DNA of 64,000 bases from Tsukamurella sp. TY48 (GCF_019656655.1 NZ_BPMV01000001.1:2294001-2358000); one strand, 5' to 3'. Shown: positions 8,377 to 20,349, counted from the first letter of the stretch. Made by a program: numbers and translations. The notes: a model not told the origin generated them from the letters alone.

Positions 8377-9837
8377 TCAGGTTGCGGCGGAGATCCCGGC
8401 CCGCCGGCCGAAGAAGCTGCCGTCGCCGAGGCTGGTTCCGCTGGCGTAGCCGCCCGCGCAGACGCCGGAGGTGCAGCGCCCGGCGGCGAACAGGCCGGGG
8501 ATCGGCGCCCCGTCCACGTGCAGTACCCGCGAATCGACATCGGTGCGCAGCCCGCCCAGCGTGAACCCCGCCGTGAAGCCCCGCATGTCCCAGGCCGCGA
8601 CCGGACCGGTGAGCGGGCGCACCCACTGCTGCTTCTTGTGCAGCAGCGGGTCGTCGCCGTCCGCCGCGTGCCGGTTGTAGGTCTCGACGGTGCTCGTGAG
8701 CGCCCCGGCGGGCAGCCCCATATCGGACTCCAACTCCTCGACCGTCTCCGCGGCCCAGGTGGGCGGCTGCCGGAAGTAGGGCGTGGAGGTCTCGGTACCG
8801 AGCGCCTCCTCGTGCGAATCCATGTCCATCACCAGGAACACCGCGTTGTCCTGCTGGATCAGCGCGGCCTGCCCGATCCGGCCGCCGTAGGTGTCCTCGG
8901 CGATGAAGCGCTGGCCGCGGCCGTTGACCAGGATGCCGCGCGCCATCATCTGCGGGTCGCCGAAGAACGCCACCTCGGTGGCGTCCATGTGCGCGAGTCC
9001 GGCGCCGGCGGCCTGTGCCATGAGGATGCCCGCACCGTCGTGCTCCTCGACGGCCGCCGCGGGCCGCCCGATGAGCCGCGGCGCGTAGGTCGCGATCATC
9101 TCCGCGTTGTAGGCGAAGCTGCCGGTGGCGAGGACCACGCCCCGGCGGGCGCGCACCGTGAGGTCCTGGCCGAACCGGCGGGCCTGGACTCCGCACACCC
9201 GGCCCTGCGCGTCACTGATCAAAGTGTGTGCGCGGATATCGAATTCGCCACGGACGCCCAATGTTTCCGCCGTCTCCACCAGAGGCTTCATCAACATGTA
9301 GCCCGCGCCGCGGACGCCGGTCTGCTTGTCGGCCATCTGCGGAACGTGACCGCGCGGGGCGGGCTGCGCGAGGGTGTTGAAGGGGGCCGCGTTCTCGCCG
9401 CCGGAGTACCCGAGGCCCTCGTCGTGCGGTACCTCCCATCCCGGCTCACCCCAGAACTCCTCCTTGAAGACCACGCCGCAGTCCACCAGCCAGTCGTAGT
9501 GCTCGGTGCTGCCGTGGGCGTAGTCGTGGATCTTCGCCTCGTCGACCCCCGGACCCAGCGCGGCCGACATGAACTTCTCCATGTTCTCCGCGGTGTCCTC
9601 GAAGCCGAGCGAGCGCTGCAGCCCGGTGCCACCGCCGAGGTAGATCCAGCCACCCGAGGCCGCGGCGGCGCCGCCCCAGCCGCCCGCCCGTTCCAGGACC
9701 AGGACCTCGGCGCCGGCGCGGGCGGCCTCGATGGCGGCGCACACACCGGCGATGCCGTAGCCGGCGATCACCACATCGGCCTCGAGATCCCAGGCGGTCA
9801 CGGATTCGGCGTCGATCGGGCGTCGGCTGGTGGTCAT
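8377..9837 (-). CDS. kst4D: 3-ketosteroid delta-4-(5-alpha)-dehydrogenase
   Basis: A 486-residue FAD protein of the KstD/fumarate reductase family. It has an N-terminal VVIAGYGIAGVCAAIEAA fold and GGWGGAAAASGGWIYLGGG. It lacks the KstD1 Y-x3-G pair. Instead it has Y317 (AEDTYGGR) and Y464-A-S466 (CAGGYASGTSLG), which align at a constant offset of two with Y319/Y466/S468 of Rhodococcus jostii RHA1 Kst4D as I recall them. This supports oxidation of 5-alpha-3-ketosteroids at C4-C5 rather than at C1-C2. ATG 9837 follows GAGGAGCCCCG. It is divergent from hsaA across a shared KstR-type box. Confidence 0.85.
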   Translation of the reverse strand: MTTSRRPIDAESVTAWDLEADVVIAGYGIAGVCAAIEAARAGAEVLVLERAGGWGGAAAASGGWIYLGGGTGLQRSLGFEDTAENMEKFMSAALGPGVDEAKIHDYAHGSTEHYDWLVDCGVVFKEEFWGEPGWEVPHDEGLGYSGGENAAPFNTLAQPAPRGHVPQMADKQTGVRGAGYMLMKPLVETAETLGVRGEFDIRAHTLISDAQGRVCGVQARRFGQDLTVRARRGVVLATGSFAYNAEMIATYAPRLIGRPAAAVEEHDGAGILMAQAAGAGLAHMDATEVAFFGDPQMMARGILVNGRGQRFIAEDTYGGRIGQAALIQQDNAVFLVMDMDSHEEALGTETSTPYFRQPPTWAAETVEELESDMGLPAGALTSTVETYNRHAADGDDPLLHKKQQWVRPLTGPVAAWDMRGFTAGFTLGGLRTDVDSRVLHVDGAPIPGLFAAGRCTSGVCAGGYASGTSLGDGSFFGRRAGISAAT

Positions 9838-9973
9838 CGGGGCTCCTCGGCAGCAGTGATGGAAACCGGTTGCATCTCTATCGTGCCCGCGGTCCACGAG
9901 GGCCGCGGCCACGGGAGATACCAGCAAGATAGGCGGATCCGCGGCCTTGATGTAGCGTTTCCGTCCAGAAAAT

Positions 9974-9987
9974 GAGAACGTGTTCTA
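9974..9987. promoter_or_regulatory. KstR-type operator between kst4D and hsaA
   Basis: GAGAACGTGTTCTA has one mismatch (first position) to TNNAACNNGTTNNA. It lies in the divergent promoter, 137 bp from kst4D and 58 bp from hsaA. Confidence 0.8.
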
Positions 9988-10045
9988 GTATCGGTTCCAC
10001 CGGCAGGCGCGATGCCCGTCCGAGAGTCGCAGAGAGCGAGGAAAC

Positions 10046-13013
<2,968 letters not shown>

Positions 13014-13014
<1 letters not shown>

Positions 13015-13595
13015 TGACCGAGCAGACGTCCCCCGTGAAGATCGATCCGATCGATCCGCTGGCGTATCGCACGGCCATGGGGCACTTCTGCACCGGCGTC
13101 ACGGTGATCACGGCGGCCGACGAGGAGGGACCGGTGGGCTTCGCCTGCCAGTCCTTCTCCGCACTGTCGCTCGACCCGCCGCTGGTGCTGTTCTGCCCGA
13201 TGAAGACCTCGGGTGCCTGGCGCACCATCGAGCGCACCGGCCGGTTCGCCGTGAACGTGCTGTCGGAGAACCAACAGGCCGTGAGCTCGGTCTTCGGTTC
13301 CCGGCACCCCGATAAATTCGGGGAGGTCCGGTGGCGGCCGTCGCCCACGGGATCGCCGCTGCTCGACGATGCGCTCAGCTGGATCGACTGCACCGTCGAG
13401 ACCGTGCACGACGGCGGCGACCACCACATCGTGATCGGCCGGGTCCAGCAATTGAGCCCGCCGAATCCAGGTCGCCCGCTGCTGTTCTACCGCGGCCGGT
13501 ACACCCAGACGGTGACCGATCCCGGGCAGGCGATCCCGCGCGCCCTCTCGCTCGACGCCTTCCTCACGTGGCCGGTCGGCGACGACTGGATGTAG
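13014..13595 (+). CDS. hsaB: flavin reductase HsaB
   Basis: A 193-residue flavin reductase of the HpaC/PheA2 family: MGHFCTGVTVITA near residue 25, FACQSFSALSLDPPLVLFCP, and WIDCTVETVHDGGDHHIVIGRV. It supplies reduced flavin to HsaA. The start overlaps the hsaC stop (ATGA at 13014), so the 12975 extension of the frame is rejected. It ends the hsaADCB operon; about 90 bp of unremarkable sequence separates it from the convergent methyltransferase. Confidence 0.93.
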
Positions 13596-13685
13596 TCCTC
13601 GGTGCCCATTTCCCGTTCGTGAGCCCGGCGCAGCGCGAGGCCGCACGGGTCCGGCGGGCCGACGTCCGATCGCGATCCGGGGCAG

Positions 13686-14603
13686 TCAGCTCGCGGGGAG
13701 CTCCGCGGTGAAGTACTCGATCACGCCCGATAGCCGCGCCGCGTCCTCCGGGAGCACCGCGCCCTCCACCCCGTACCGGCTGCCCAGCTCCACGGGGCCG
13801 CCCTCGCGCCGCACCGTCCACCCCTCGCTCGCGAGGTACTCGGCGGGGTCCTCGCGCTCGGCGTCGGCCACGAACAACGAGGTCACGTCGAAGTCGCCGA
13901 GCGGATTGTCGGGCGTCGAGTACTTCTGCTGCACGGCGCGGAAGCCGTCCAGGTCGAGCTTGCCGATCTGGCCCTCGACGGCCACCCGGCTCCCCGGTGC
14001 CGCGAGCGTCACGATGCGCTCGAACAGCAGCTTCTGGGCGTCCGAGGGCAGGTACGGGAGCAGACCCTCCACCAGCCAGGCCGACGGTGCGCCCGGGTCG
14101 AAACCGGCGGCACTGAGTGCGGCGGGCCAGTCGTCGCGCAGGTCGACGGGCACCGCGCGCAGGTGGGCCGCCGGGGTTGCCCCGTGCTCACCGAGCGTGG
14201 CGGACTTGAACGCGAGCACCTCGGGCTGGTCGAGTTCGAAGACCACGGTGGTGCTGGGCAGCTCCAGGCGGTATCCGCGGGAATCCAGCCCGGAGGCCAG
14301 GATCACCACCTGCCGGAGGCCGGCGGCGATGGCGTCGATCACGAAGTCGTCGAAGAACCGCGTGCGGATGCCGAGGTGGCGGCTCGCACTGATCGGGCTG
14401 CCCGAATCGTCGGCGGAGGCGAGCATCGCCAGGGTGCGCGGGTCGCCGGCCGCCTCCAGGAAGACGCGCGCGTACGGGTCGTGGGCGAGGGCGTCCGGGC
14501 GATCGTTCTCCACGGCACGTGCCGCCGCCACCAGGAGGGCGGTGAACCCCACGCTGGTGGTGATGTCCCAGGTGTCGCCGTCCGTGCGCACGCTGTCCGT
14601 CAT
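13686..14603 (-). CDS. class I SAM-dependent methyltransferase (LCMT/TIGR00027-like)
   Basis: A 305-residue protein of the large mycobacterial leucine-carboxyl-methyltransferase-like family. It has the N-terminal SVGFTALLVAAARAVE segment and RTRFFDDFV, then the SAM-binding VVILASGLDSRGYRLELP. VFELDQPEVLAFK (acidic loop) and WLVEGLLPYLP follow. Members are abundant in mycolic-acid bacteria but mostly lack known substrates. ATG 14603 follows GGAGG. It is wedged between hsaB and the HIP acyl-CoA dehydrogenases; a steroid role is not shown. Confidence 0.85.
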   Translation of the reverse strand: MTDSVRTDGDTWDITTSVGFTALLVAAARAVENDRPDALAHDPYARVFLEAAGDPRTLAMLASADDSGSPISASRHLGIRTRFFDDFVIDAIAAGLRQVVILASGLDSRGYRLELPSTTVVFELDQPEVLAFKSATLGEHGATPAAHLRAVPVDLRDDWPAALSAAGFDPGAPSAWLVEGLLPYLPSDAQKLLFERIVTLAAPGSRVAVEGQIGKLDLDGFRAVQQKYSTPDNPLGDFDVTSLFVADAEREDPAEYLASEGWTVRREGGPVELGSRYGVEGAVLPEDAARLSGVIEYFTAELPAS

Positions 14604-14621
14604 GTGAACCTCCGCCTCGTG

Positions 14622-14646
14622 GGGTACTTCGCTAACGAAAGTACCC
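14622..14646. promoter_or_regulatory. palindrome in methyltransferase leader
   Basis: GGGTACTT and AAGTACCC form an 8-bp inverted repeat with a 9-bp centre, 19-43 bp upstream of the methyltransferase ATG. It could be a repressor operator or a leader hairpin. No regulator is assigned. Confidence 0.4.
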
Positions 14647-14664
14647 GCGTTGCGGGCGCAGGAC

Positions 14665-14678
14665 AAGAACCTGTTTCA
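14665..14678. promoter_or_regulatory. possible KstR-type operator over an acyl-CoA dehydrogenase stop
   Basis: AAGAACCTGTTTCA has one mismatch to TNNAACNNGTTNNA. It overlaps the stop codon of the upstream dehydrogenase (14676-14678) and lies 62 bp upstream of the methyltransferase start. It may be fortuitous because it is partly coding. Confidence 0.35.
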
Positions 14679-15734
14679 GGAATGGATGAGCGCGCGGCGG
14701 TTCAGGAACGAGGCCGGATCGCCGAACAGCTGGGCGCTGCCGTGCGCACGCTTGAAGTACAGGTGTGCATCGTGTTCCCAGGTGATGCCGATACCGCCGT
14801 GCAGCTGGATCATCTCGCCGGCCACCGCCTCGAAGGCCTCCGAGCAGTAGGCCTTCGCCGTGGCCACCGCGAGCCCGGCATCGGCATCGCCGCGGTCGAG
14901 GGCCTCGCCCGCCGCGTAGGCCGCCGAGCGTGCCGCCTCGACCAGGACGAACATGTCCGCCATCCGGTGCTTGAGGGCCTGGAAGGAGCCGATCGCGCGA
15001 CCGAACTGCACCCGCGACTTCGCGTACTCGACGGTCGCCGCCAGCGCCTGCGCGGCCGCGCCCACCTGCTCCGCGGCGAGCACCGCGCAGGTCACGTCCA
15101 GTGCGTGCGCGAACACGGAGCCCGCGTCGTCGAGCACCACGGTCCCGGTCGCACCGTCGACGGTGACCTCGGCGAGGCGCCGGGTGGGATCCATCGTGGG
15201 TGTGTGCCGCCGCGACGCGGACTCGCCGTCGATCAGGTGCACCACCGTCCGGTCGCCGTCGCCGGCGACCAGCACCAGATCGTCCGCGAGATCGCCGTCG
15301 AGGACGAAGCGCGCCGTCCCGGATACCGAGCCGTCGCGCACGCGCAGCGCCCGGTCGGCGAAATCCTCGCCGGCGAAGGCGACCGCCGCCGTGCGGGTGC
15401 CCGCCGCGAGATCGCCGAGCGTGCCCGCTGCGGGCGTTCCGGCTGCGCTGAGCAGCGTGGTCGCGAATACCGCCGAGCCCAGGAAGGGCGACGGGATCAG
15501 CCGCCGACCGAGCTCCTGCGCCACGGTCTGCAGGGCGCGGACCCCGGCGCCGACACCGTCGAACTCCTCGGGGACGGCCAGCGCCGCGACGCCCACCTGC
15601 TCGCACAGCACCGCCCACAGGTCGGCGTCGTAGCCGGCGGGGGAGTCGATCGCCGCACGCAGTGCCGCGTCCGACCAGCGCCGGTCCAGCACGCTGCGGA
15701 CCGCACTCGCCAGATCGTCGAGTTCCGAGCTCAT
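14676..15734 (-). CDS. fadE33: acyl-CoA dehydrogenase, FadE33-like subunit
   Basis: A 352-residue short-type acyl-CoA dehydrogenase starting MSSELDDLASAVRSVL, with VPEEFDGVGAGV, the C-domain YAKSRVQFGRAIGSFQALKHR and LHGGIGITWEHDAHLYFKRA. It is the third of three consecutive dehydrogenases, and starts overlap stops at each junction (ATGA at 15731-15734). The fadD3-fadE31-fadE32-fadE33 order in M. tuberculosis (Rv3561-Rv3564) and its HIP-CoA role are the basis for the symbol. Which heteromer it forms is inferred. Confidence 0.75.
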   Translation of the reverse strand: MSSELDDLASAVRSVLDRRWSDAALRAAIDSPAGYDADLWAVLCEQVGVAALAVPEEFDGVGAGVRALQTVAQELGRRLIPSPFLGSAVFATTLLSAAGTPAAGTLGDLAAGTRTAAVAFAGEDFADRALRVRDGSVSGTARFVLDGDLADDLVLVAGDGDRTVVHLIDGESASRRHTPTMDPTRRLAEVTVDGATGTVVLDDAGSVFAHALDVTCAVLAAEQVGAAAQALAATVEYAKSRVQFGRAIGSFQALKHRMADMFVLVEAARSAAYAAGEALDRGDADAGLAVATAKAYCSEAFEAVAGEMIQLHGGIGITWEHDAHLYFKRAHGSAQLFGDPASFLNRRALIHS

Positions 15735-16732
15735 CGGGCCACCGCCCGGCCGCGCACCGACTCCAGCACGACGGTGCGGTGCTCGGCCTGGGTGCCCCAC
15801 GCCGATTGCAGCGCCCGGACCTTGGTGAGCCAGATCCCGAGGTCGTGCTCAGCGGTGTAGCCGATGGCGCCGTGCACCTGCAGCGCGGTGCGCGCCGCCA
15901 GGTTCGCCGCATCGGCCGCGGCGACCCGGGCCGCCGAGACGTCCCGCGCCGCATCGAGATCGACACCGGTACCGCTTCCGGACAGTGCGACCGCGGCGCC
16001 CTGCACCAGCGGCGCCGCCAGGTCCAGGCGGGTCACCACATCGGCCAACAGGTGCTTGATCGCCTGGTACTCGCCGATCAGGTGGCCGTACTGCGCACGG
16101 GCCTTCGCGTAGGCGACGGCCTCGTCGAGGAGTCGCCGCCCCGCGCCGAGCGACTGCGCGGCGACACCGAAGGCGCCGAGCAGGAGCGCGCGATCGCGGT
16201 CACCGCTCACGCCGCCCGCGGCTGCGGGCGCCGGGAACAGGCGACGGGTGGGATCCACCGATCGATGCGGACCCGCCTCGGGGGCAGCGGCTTCCGCGAC
16301 AGCGCCGTCCTCCGCGACCACGAATCGCAGGTCCGCCGCATCGGCGTCGAGCAGGTAGGGCGTGCGCGGCGCGAGCGCGACGGTGCCCATCGCCCCGCCC
16401 GCGAGCGCGGGCAGGTGCCGGTCGCCGAGATCGCCCGTGAGCAGCGCCGGAAGCACTGCGATCGATTCGACCACCGGTCCCGGAACGCCGTGGTATCCCA
16501 GGGCTTCGAGCGCGACGGCGAGGTCGGCGGCATCGGCGCCCACACCGTCGTGGACCTCATCGATCGCGAGCGCGGTGACGCCGAGGTCGGCGAGCGAGGC
16601 CCAGATCTTGCGGCCGGGTTCATGGTCGCCGGTGGCCCAGGCCCGCGCGGCGGACACGGTGCCCGCCGACGACAGCAGATCGTTCAGGGACGCCGCGAAG
16701 GCGCGGTTCTCGTCCGACGGTGCGAATCTCAT
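15731..16732 (-). CDS. fadE32: acyl-CoA dehydrogenase, FadE32-like subunit
   Basis: A 333-residue acyl-CoA dehydrogenase beginning MRFAPSDENRAFAASLND, with LGVTALAIDEVHDGVGADA, YAKARAQYGHLIGEYQAIKHL and LQVHGAIGYTAEHDLGIWLTK. Steroid dehydrogenases of this type usually pair with a neighbour into alpha2beta2 tetramers. Overlapping starts and stops on both sides (16729-16732 and 15731-15734) fit stoichiometric production of three subunits. Assignment to FadE32 rests on gene order beside fadD3. Confidence 0.75.
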   Translation of the reverse strand: MRFAPSDENRAFAASLNDLLSSAGTVSAARAWATGDHEPGRKIWASLADLGVTALAIDEVHDGVGADAADLAVALEALGYHGVPGPVVESIAVLPALLTGDLGDRHLPALAGGAMGTVALAPRTPYLLDADAADLRFVVAEDGAVAEAAAPEAGPHRSVDPTRRLFPAPAAAGGVSGDRDRALLLGAFGVAAQSLGAGRRLLDEAVAYAKARAQYGHLIGEYQAIKHLLADVVTRLDLAAPLVQGAAVALSGSGTGVDLDAARDVSAARVAAADAANLAARTALQVHGAIGYTAEHDLGIWLTKVRALQSAWGTQAEHRTVVLESVRGRAVAR

Positions 16733-17889
16733 CGGGACCCCCGAGGTAGGCCGAGGAGACGCTCGGCGATGGTGTTGCGCTGGATCTGGTCGGTGCCGCC
16801 GTAGATCGGGCCGGCCAGGGAGAACAGGTAGCCGGCGGGCCACCGCCCACCGTCGGGCGCGTCCGCTCCGGTGAGCTCGCCACGCGCGCCGAGCACGTCG
16901 AGCGCGGTCTCGTGCAGGCCCACGTCCAGGTGGCTCCAGAACAGCTTGTTGACGCTCGACTCCGGGCCCAGCTCGCCGCCGTCCTGCAGCCGGGTGACGG
17001 TGCCGAAGGTGTACAGCTGGTACGCCCGCGCCCCGATCCAGGCATCGGCCACCCGCTGGGCAGCAGCCGAATCGGCTGATCCGTCCTCCCGATCCCACAG
17101 GTCCACCAGCGCATCCGCCGCGGACAGGAACCGGCCGGGGCTGCGCAGGGAGAGTCCGCGCTCGTTGTTCGCCGTGGTCATCGCGACCCGCCACCCCTGG
17201 CCGGGCTCGCCGATCACATCGGCGTCCGGAACGAAGACCTCGTCGAGGAAGATCTCGGCGAAGCCCGGTTCGCCGTCGAGCTGGGGGATCGGCCGCACCG
17301 TCACACCGGGCGCCCGCAGGTCGAACATCAGGTAGGTGAGGCCGCGGTGCCGCTCCGAACCGGGTTCGCTGCGGAACAGACCGAAGGCGCTGTCCGCGAA
17401 GGCGGCGCGCGAGCTCCAGGTCTTCTGTCCCGAGAGTTTCCAGCCGCCCTCGACGCGGGTCGCCGTGGAACGCAGGGAGGCGATATCGCTGCCCGCTTCG
17501 GGCTCCGACCACGCCTGCGCCCACACCCGCTCCGACCGCGCCATCGCGGGAAGGATGCGGGCGCGCTGCTCCTCGGTCCCGTGGCTGAACAACGTGGGGG
17601 CCAGCATGAACAGGCCGTTCTGGTTCACTCGCAGCGGTGCGCCCGAGGCGTAGTACTCCTCCTCGAACAGCACCCACTGCAGCAGCGTGGCCTCGCGGCC
17701 GCCGTACTCGCGCGGCCACGAGACGGCGGCGAGGCCGGCATCGGCCAGCACCGCGTCCCAGGCCCGGTGCGCCGCGAATCCCTCGACGGTGTCGAAGGAC
17801 GGAAGCGGCTGCGCCGGAACGTTCGCGGCGAGCCAGGCCCGCACCTCATCGCGGAAGGCGAGGGTGGCCTCGTCGAACTCGAGGTCCAC
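16729..17889 (-). CDS. fadE31: acyl-CoA dehydrogenase, FadE31-like subunit
   Basis: A 386-residue full-length acyl-CoA dehydrogenase starting at GTG 17889 (one-base overlap with the crotonase stop). The middle domain has QAWSEPEAGSDIASL and LSGQKTWSSRAAFADSAFGLF. The C-domain ends GPIYGGTDQIQRNTIAERLLGLPR, the standard FAD-adenosine contact. The partner subunits are probably the two shorter dehydrogenases downstream. Predicted to dehydrogenate a CoA thioester derived from HIP. Confidence 0.78.
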   Translation of the reverse strand: MDLEFDEATLAFRDEVRAWLAANVPAQPLPSFDTVEGFAAHRAWDAVLADAGLAAVSWPREYGGREATLLQWVLFEEEYYASGAPLRVNQNGLFMLAPTLFSHGTEEQRARILPAMARSERVWAQAWSEPEAGSDIASLRSTATRVEGGWKLSGQKTWSSRAAFADSAFGLFRSEPGSERHRGLTYLMFDLRAPGVTVRPIPQLDGEPGFAEIFLDEVFVPDADVIGEPGQGWRVAMTTANNERGLSLRSPGRFLSAADALVDLWDREDGSADSAAAQRVADAWIGARAYQLYTFGTVTRLQDGGELGPESSVNKLFWSHLDVGLHETALDVLGARGELTGADAPDGGRWPAGYLFSLAGPIYGGTDQIQRNTIAERLLGLPRGSR

Positions 17890-18791
17890 TACTCGGCCTT
17901 CCCGGTGGCCTTGTCATCGGTGGCGCTGCGTGCGCCGGACGCCATCGATTTGGCGTCCTGGCCGCCCAGCGAATCCCCGCCCGAGAGTTCGGCGTTGTGC
18001 GCGTGCGCGAAGTGATGCAGCCCGAACACCGAGTCCATTCCGGCGCGCATCCCCATCAGGTCCTCGCACTGGTTCACGGCCTTCTTCGTCAGCGCCAGGC
18101 CGAAACTCGGCATCTCGGCGATCCGCTCGGCCAGCGCGAGCGTCTCCTCCTCGAGCTCGGCGCGCGGCACCACCCGGTTCACCATGCCCCATTCCTTGGC
18201 CTGCTGCGCCGAGAACCGGTCGCCGGTGAACAGGAACTCCTTCGCCGCCCGCGGTCCCATCACCCACGGATGGGCGAAGTACTCCACGCCCGGGATGCCC
18301 ATCCGCACCACGGGATCGGAGAAGAAGGCGTCCTCGGAGGCCACGATCAGGTCACAGCTCCAGGCCAGCATGAGCGCACCGGCGATGCAGGCGCCCTGCA
18401 CCGAGGCGATCACGGGCTTCGGGATCTCCCGCCAGCGGCGGCACATCCCGAGGTACACCTCGGATTCGCGGGCGAAGCGCTGGTCGCCGCCCTCGCGTCC
18501 CACGTGGTCCCACCACAGCACGGCCTTGTTCTCGAACCGGGTGTCCACATCGCGTCCGGGCGTTCCGATGTCGTGCCCCGCCGAGAAGTGCTTGCCCGCT
18601 CCCGCCAGCACGATCGCCTTGACCGCCGGATCCTCCACGGCGCGTACGAAGGCCGCATCGAGGGCGTAGGTCATCGCGGAGTTCTGCGCATTGCGGTACT
18701 CCGGACGGTTCATGGTGACCACGGCGACGGGCCCGCGGACCTCGTAGGTCACGGGCTCCTGCTCGCTCGCGGACGTGGGGCTGTCGGTCAT
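17889..18791 (-). CDS. crotonase-family protein lacking both catalytic glutamates
   Basis: A 300-residue crotonase-fold protein. The oxyanion loops are recognisable (KHFSAGHDIG at about residue 65, and QGACIAGALMLAWSCDLIVAS). The two positions that hold catalytic Glu in hydratases are Met (GALML in place of GCEL) and Val (SDPVVRMGIPG in place of xxPEI). It is therefore unlikely to be a classical enoyl-CoA hydratase and may catalyse isomerisation, C-C cleavage or thioester hydrolysis. It overlaps fadD3 by ATGA and fadE31 by one base, so it belongs to the HIP operon. EchA20, the known HIP crotonase, is a different gene at 28616-29404. Confidence 0.75.
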   Translation of the reverse strand: MTDSPTSASEQEPVTYEVRGPVAVVTMNRPEYRNAQNSAMTYALDAAFVRAVEDPAVKAIVLAGAGKHFSAGHDIGTPGRDVDTRFENKAVLWWDHVGREGGDQRFARESEVYLGMCRRWREIPKPVIASVQGACIAGALMLAWSCDLIVASEDAFFSDPVVRMGIPGVEYFAHPWVMGPRAAKEFLFTGDRFSAQQAKEWGMVNRVVPRAELEEETLALAERIAEMPSFGLALTKKAVNQCEDLMGMRAGMDSVFGLHHFAHAHNAELSGGDSLGGQDAKSMASGARSATDDKATGKAE

Positions 18792-20317
18792 CGCTTCTCT
18801 CCTGATACGGGATCGGGCTCGCCGCGCAGGACGCGCTTGAGCACCTTTCCGGTGGCGTTGCGGGGGAGCTCGGCGACGAACTCCACGCTGCGGGGGACTT
18901 TGAAGTTCGCGAGGGAGCCGCGGCAGTGCTCGATCACGGCATCCTCGGTGAGCGCCTGGCCGGCGGTGAGCACGACGAAGGCCTTGCCCACCTCGCCCAG
19001 CCGGGGCTCGGGCACTCCCACGACCGCGCTCTCCGAGACCCCGGGGATCCGCGCGATCACCTGTTCCACCTCGGCGGGATACACGTTGAAGCCGCCGTTG
19101 GTGAACATGTCCTTGATGCGGTCGGTGATCCGCAGGTTCCCCGCCTCGTCCATGCTCCCGGCGTCGCCGGTGTGGAACCACCCGGCGTCGTCGAAGGCCT
19201 TGGCGGTGGCCTCGGGATCCTCGAAGTACTCGGTGATCACGTTGGGGCCGCGCACCAGGATCTCGCCGTCCTCGGCGATGCGGACCTGCATATCGCGCAC
19301 GGCCCGTCCGGACGTGGTGGCGATGACCGCGGGATCGTCGTCGGCGTGGCACATGGTGACCACCGGGGCCTCGGACAGCCCGTACGCGGTGAGCACGCGG
19401 TCGTAGCGCAGTTCATCGCGCATCCGCTCGATCAGCACCACCGGAATCGTCGCTGCTCCGGTGGTCGCGGCGCGCAGGCTCGACAGGTCGTAGTGCTCGC
19501 GCTCGGGATGGTCCAGCATCATCTGGTGGATGGTGGGGACGCCGGGAAGGATCGAGATCCGTTCGCGCGCGATGAGTTCGAAGGCGCGCACCACGTCGAA
19601 GGTCTGCTCGGGGTAGATGGTGGCACCGTGCTGGAGCGCGGCCAGGATGCCCGCCTTGAATCCGAAGATGTGGAAGAACGGGCTGAGGATCAGGTAGCGG
19701 TCCGCCTCGCTGACGCCGACCAGTTCGGCCCAGTTGGCCGCGTTGGCGAGGGTCTGCGCGTGGGTACTCACGGCACCCTTGCTGCGGCCCGATGTGCCCG
19801 AGGTGAAGAAGATGTCCGACGGTGACTGCGCGGTCACGGTGGCGGCCACCGCGTCGAGTTCCGCGTCCGGGACGGTCGCGCCGCGCGCGGGGACGCCCTC
19901 CCACTCGGGAAGCCGCAGCACGGAGACGATGTCGGCGGGCAGCTCCCCGGCGGTGCTCCGTACGAGTTCGAGCCGGTCGACCCCGAGGAAGGGGCCGGCC
20001 ACCACGAAGGCCCGTGCACGGGTGCGCACCAGGAGGTCCACGATCTCGGGGCCCGTGTAGCGGGTGTTCACCGGTACCAGCACGGCGCCGATGTAGGCCA
20101 GGCCCAGCGCCGCCTCGATCCACTCGTGCCCGTTGGGTGCGCAGATCGCCACCCGGTCGCCCGGGCGGACCCCGTCGGCCAGCAGCGCCTTGGCCACCGC
20201 CCGAGCCCGATCGTGGAGCTCCGCGTAGCCGATGCGGCGCTCGCCGTCGACCACCGCGGGGTGGTCCGCGAACCGCTCTGCGGCCGCGCGCAGGACCGAT
20301 GCAATGGTGCCCGACAT
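18788..20317 (-). CDS. fadD3: HIP-CoA ligase FadD3
   Basis: A 509-residue adenylate-forming acyl-CoA synthetase. It has the P-loop-like FFTSGTSGRSKGAVSTHAQ, TAYGLSEAPVV, the hinge region GWFHTGDAGSMDEAGNLRITDR and the C-terminal catalytic lysine in LPRNATGKVLKRVL. Length (507 in M. tuberculosis FadD3) and location beside fadE30/kstR2 support activation of HIP to its CoA thioester. ATG 20317 has GGAGG upstream. The promoter to its right carries a KstR2-type palindrome and an abutting KstR box. Confidence 0.85.
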   Translation of the reverse strand: MSGTIASVLRAAAERFADHPAVVDGERRIGYAELHDRARAVAKALLADGVRPGDRVAICAPNGHEWIEAALGLAYIGAVLVPVNTRYTGPEIVDLLVRTRARAFVVAGPFLGVDRLELVRSTAGELPADIVSVLRLPEWEGVPARGATVPDAELDAVAATVTAQSPSDIFFTSGTSGRSKGAVSTHAQTLANAANWAELVGVSEADRYLILSPFFHIFGFKAGILAALQHGATIYPEQTFDVVRAFELIARERISILPGVPTIHQMMLDHPEREHYDLSSLRAATTGAATIPVVLIERMRDELRYDRVLTAYGLSEAPVVTMCHADDDPAVIATTSGRAVRDMQVRIAEDGEILVRGPNVITEYFEDPEATAKAFDDAGWFHTGDAGSMDEAGNLRITDRIKDMFTNGGFNVYPAEVEQVIARIPGVSESAVVGVPEPRLGEVGKAFVVLTAGQALTEDAVIEHCRGSLANFKVPRSVEFVAELPRNATGKVLKRVLRGEPDPVSGEKR

Positions 20318-20331
20318 GCGAAAAGCCTCCT

Positions 20332-20349
20332 ACCTAGCAAGTGCTTGGT
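20332..20349. promoter_or_regulatory. KstR2-type operator, fadD3 side
   Basis: The 18-bp sequence ACCTAGCAAGTGCTTGGT contains an exact match (20336-20349) to the published KstR2 motif AnCAAGnnCTTGnT. It lies 15 bp upstream of the fadD3 ATG and abuts the KstR-type box at 20349. Confidence 0.8.

Noticed and set aside
14163-15860. 565-codon plus-strand frame
   Set aside because: Antisense to two acyl-CoA dehydrogenase genes; the translation has no recognisable domain and is Arg/Gly-rich.
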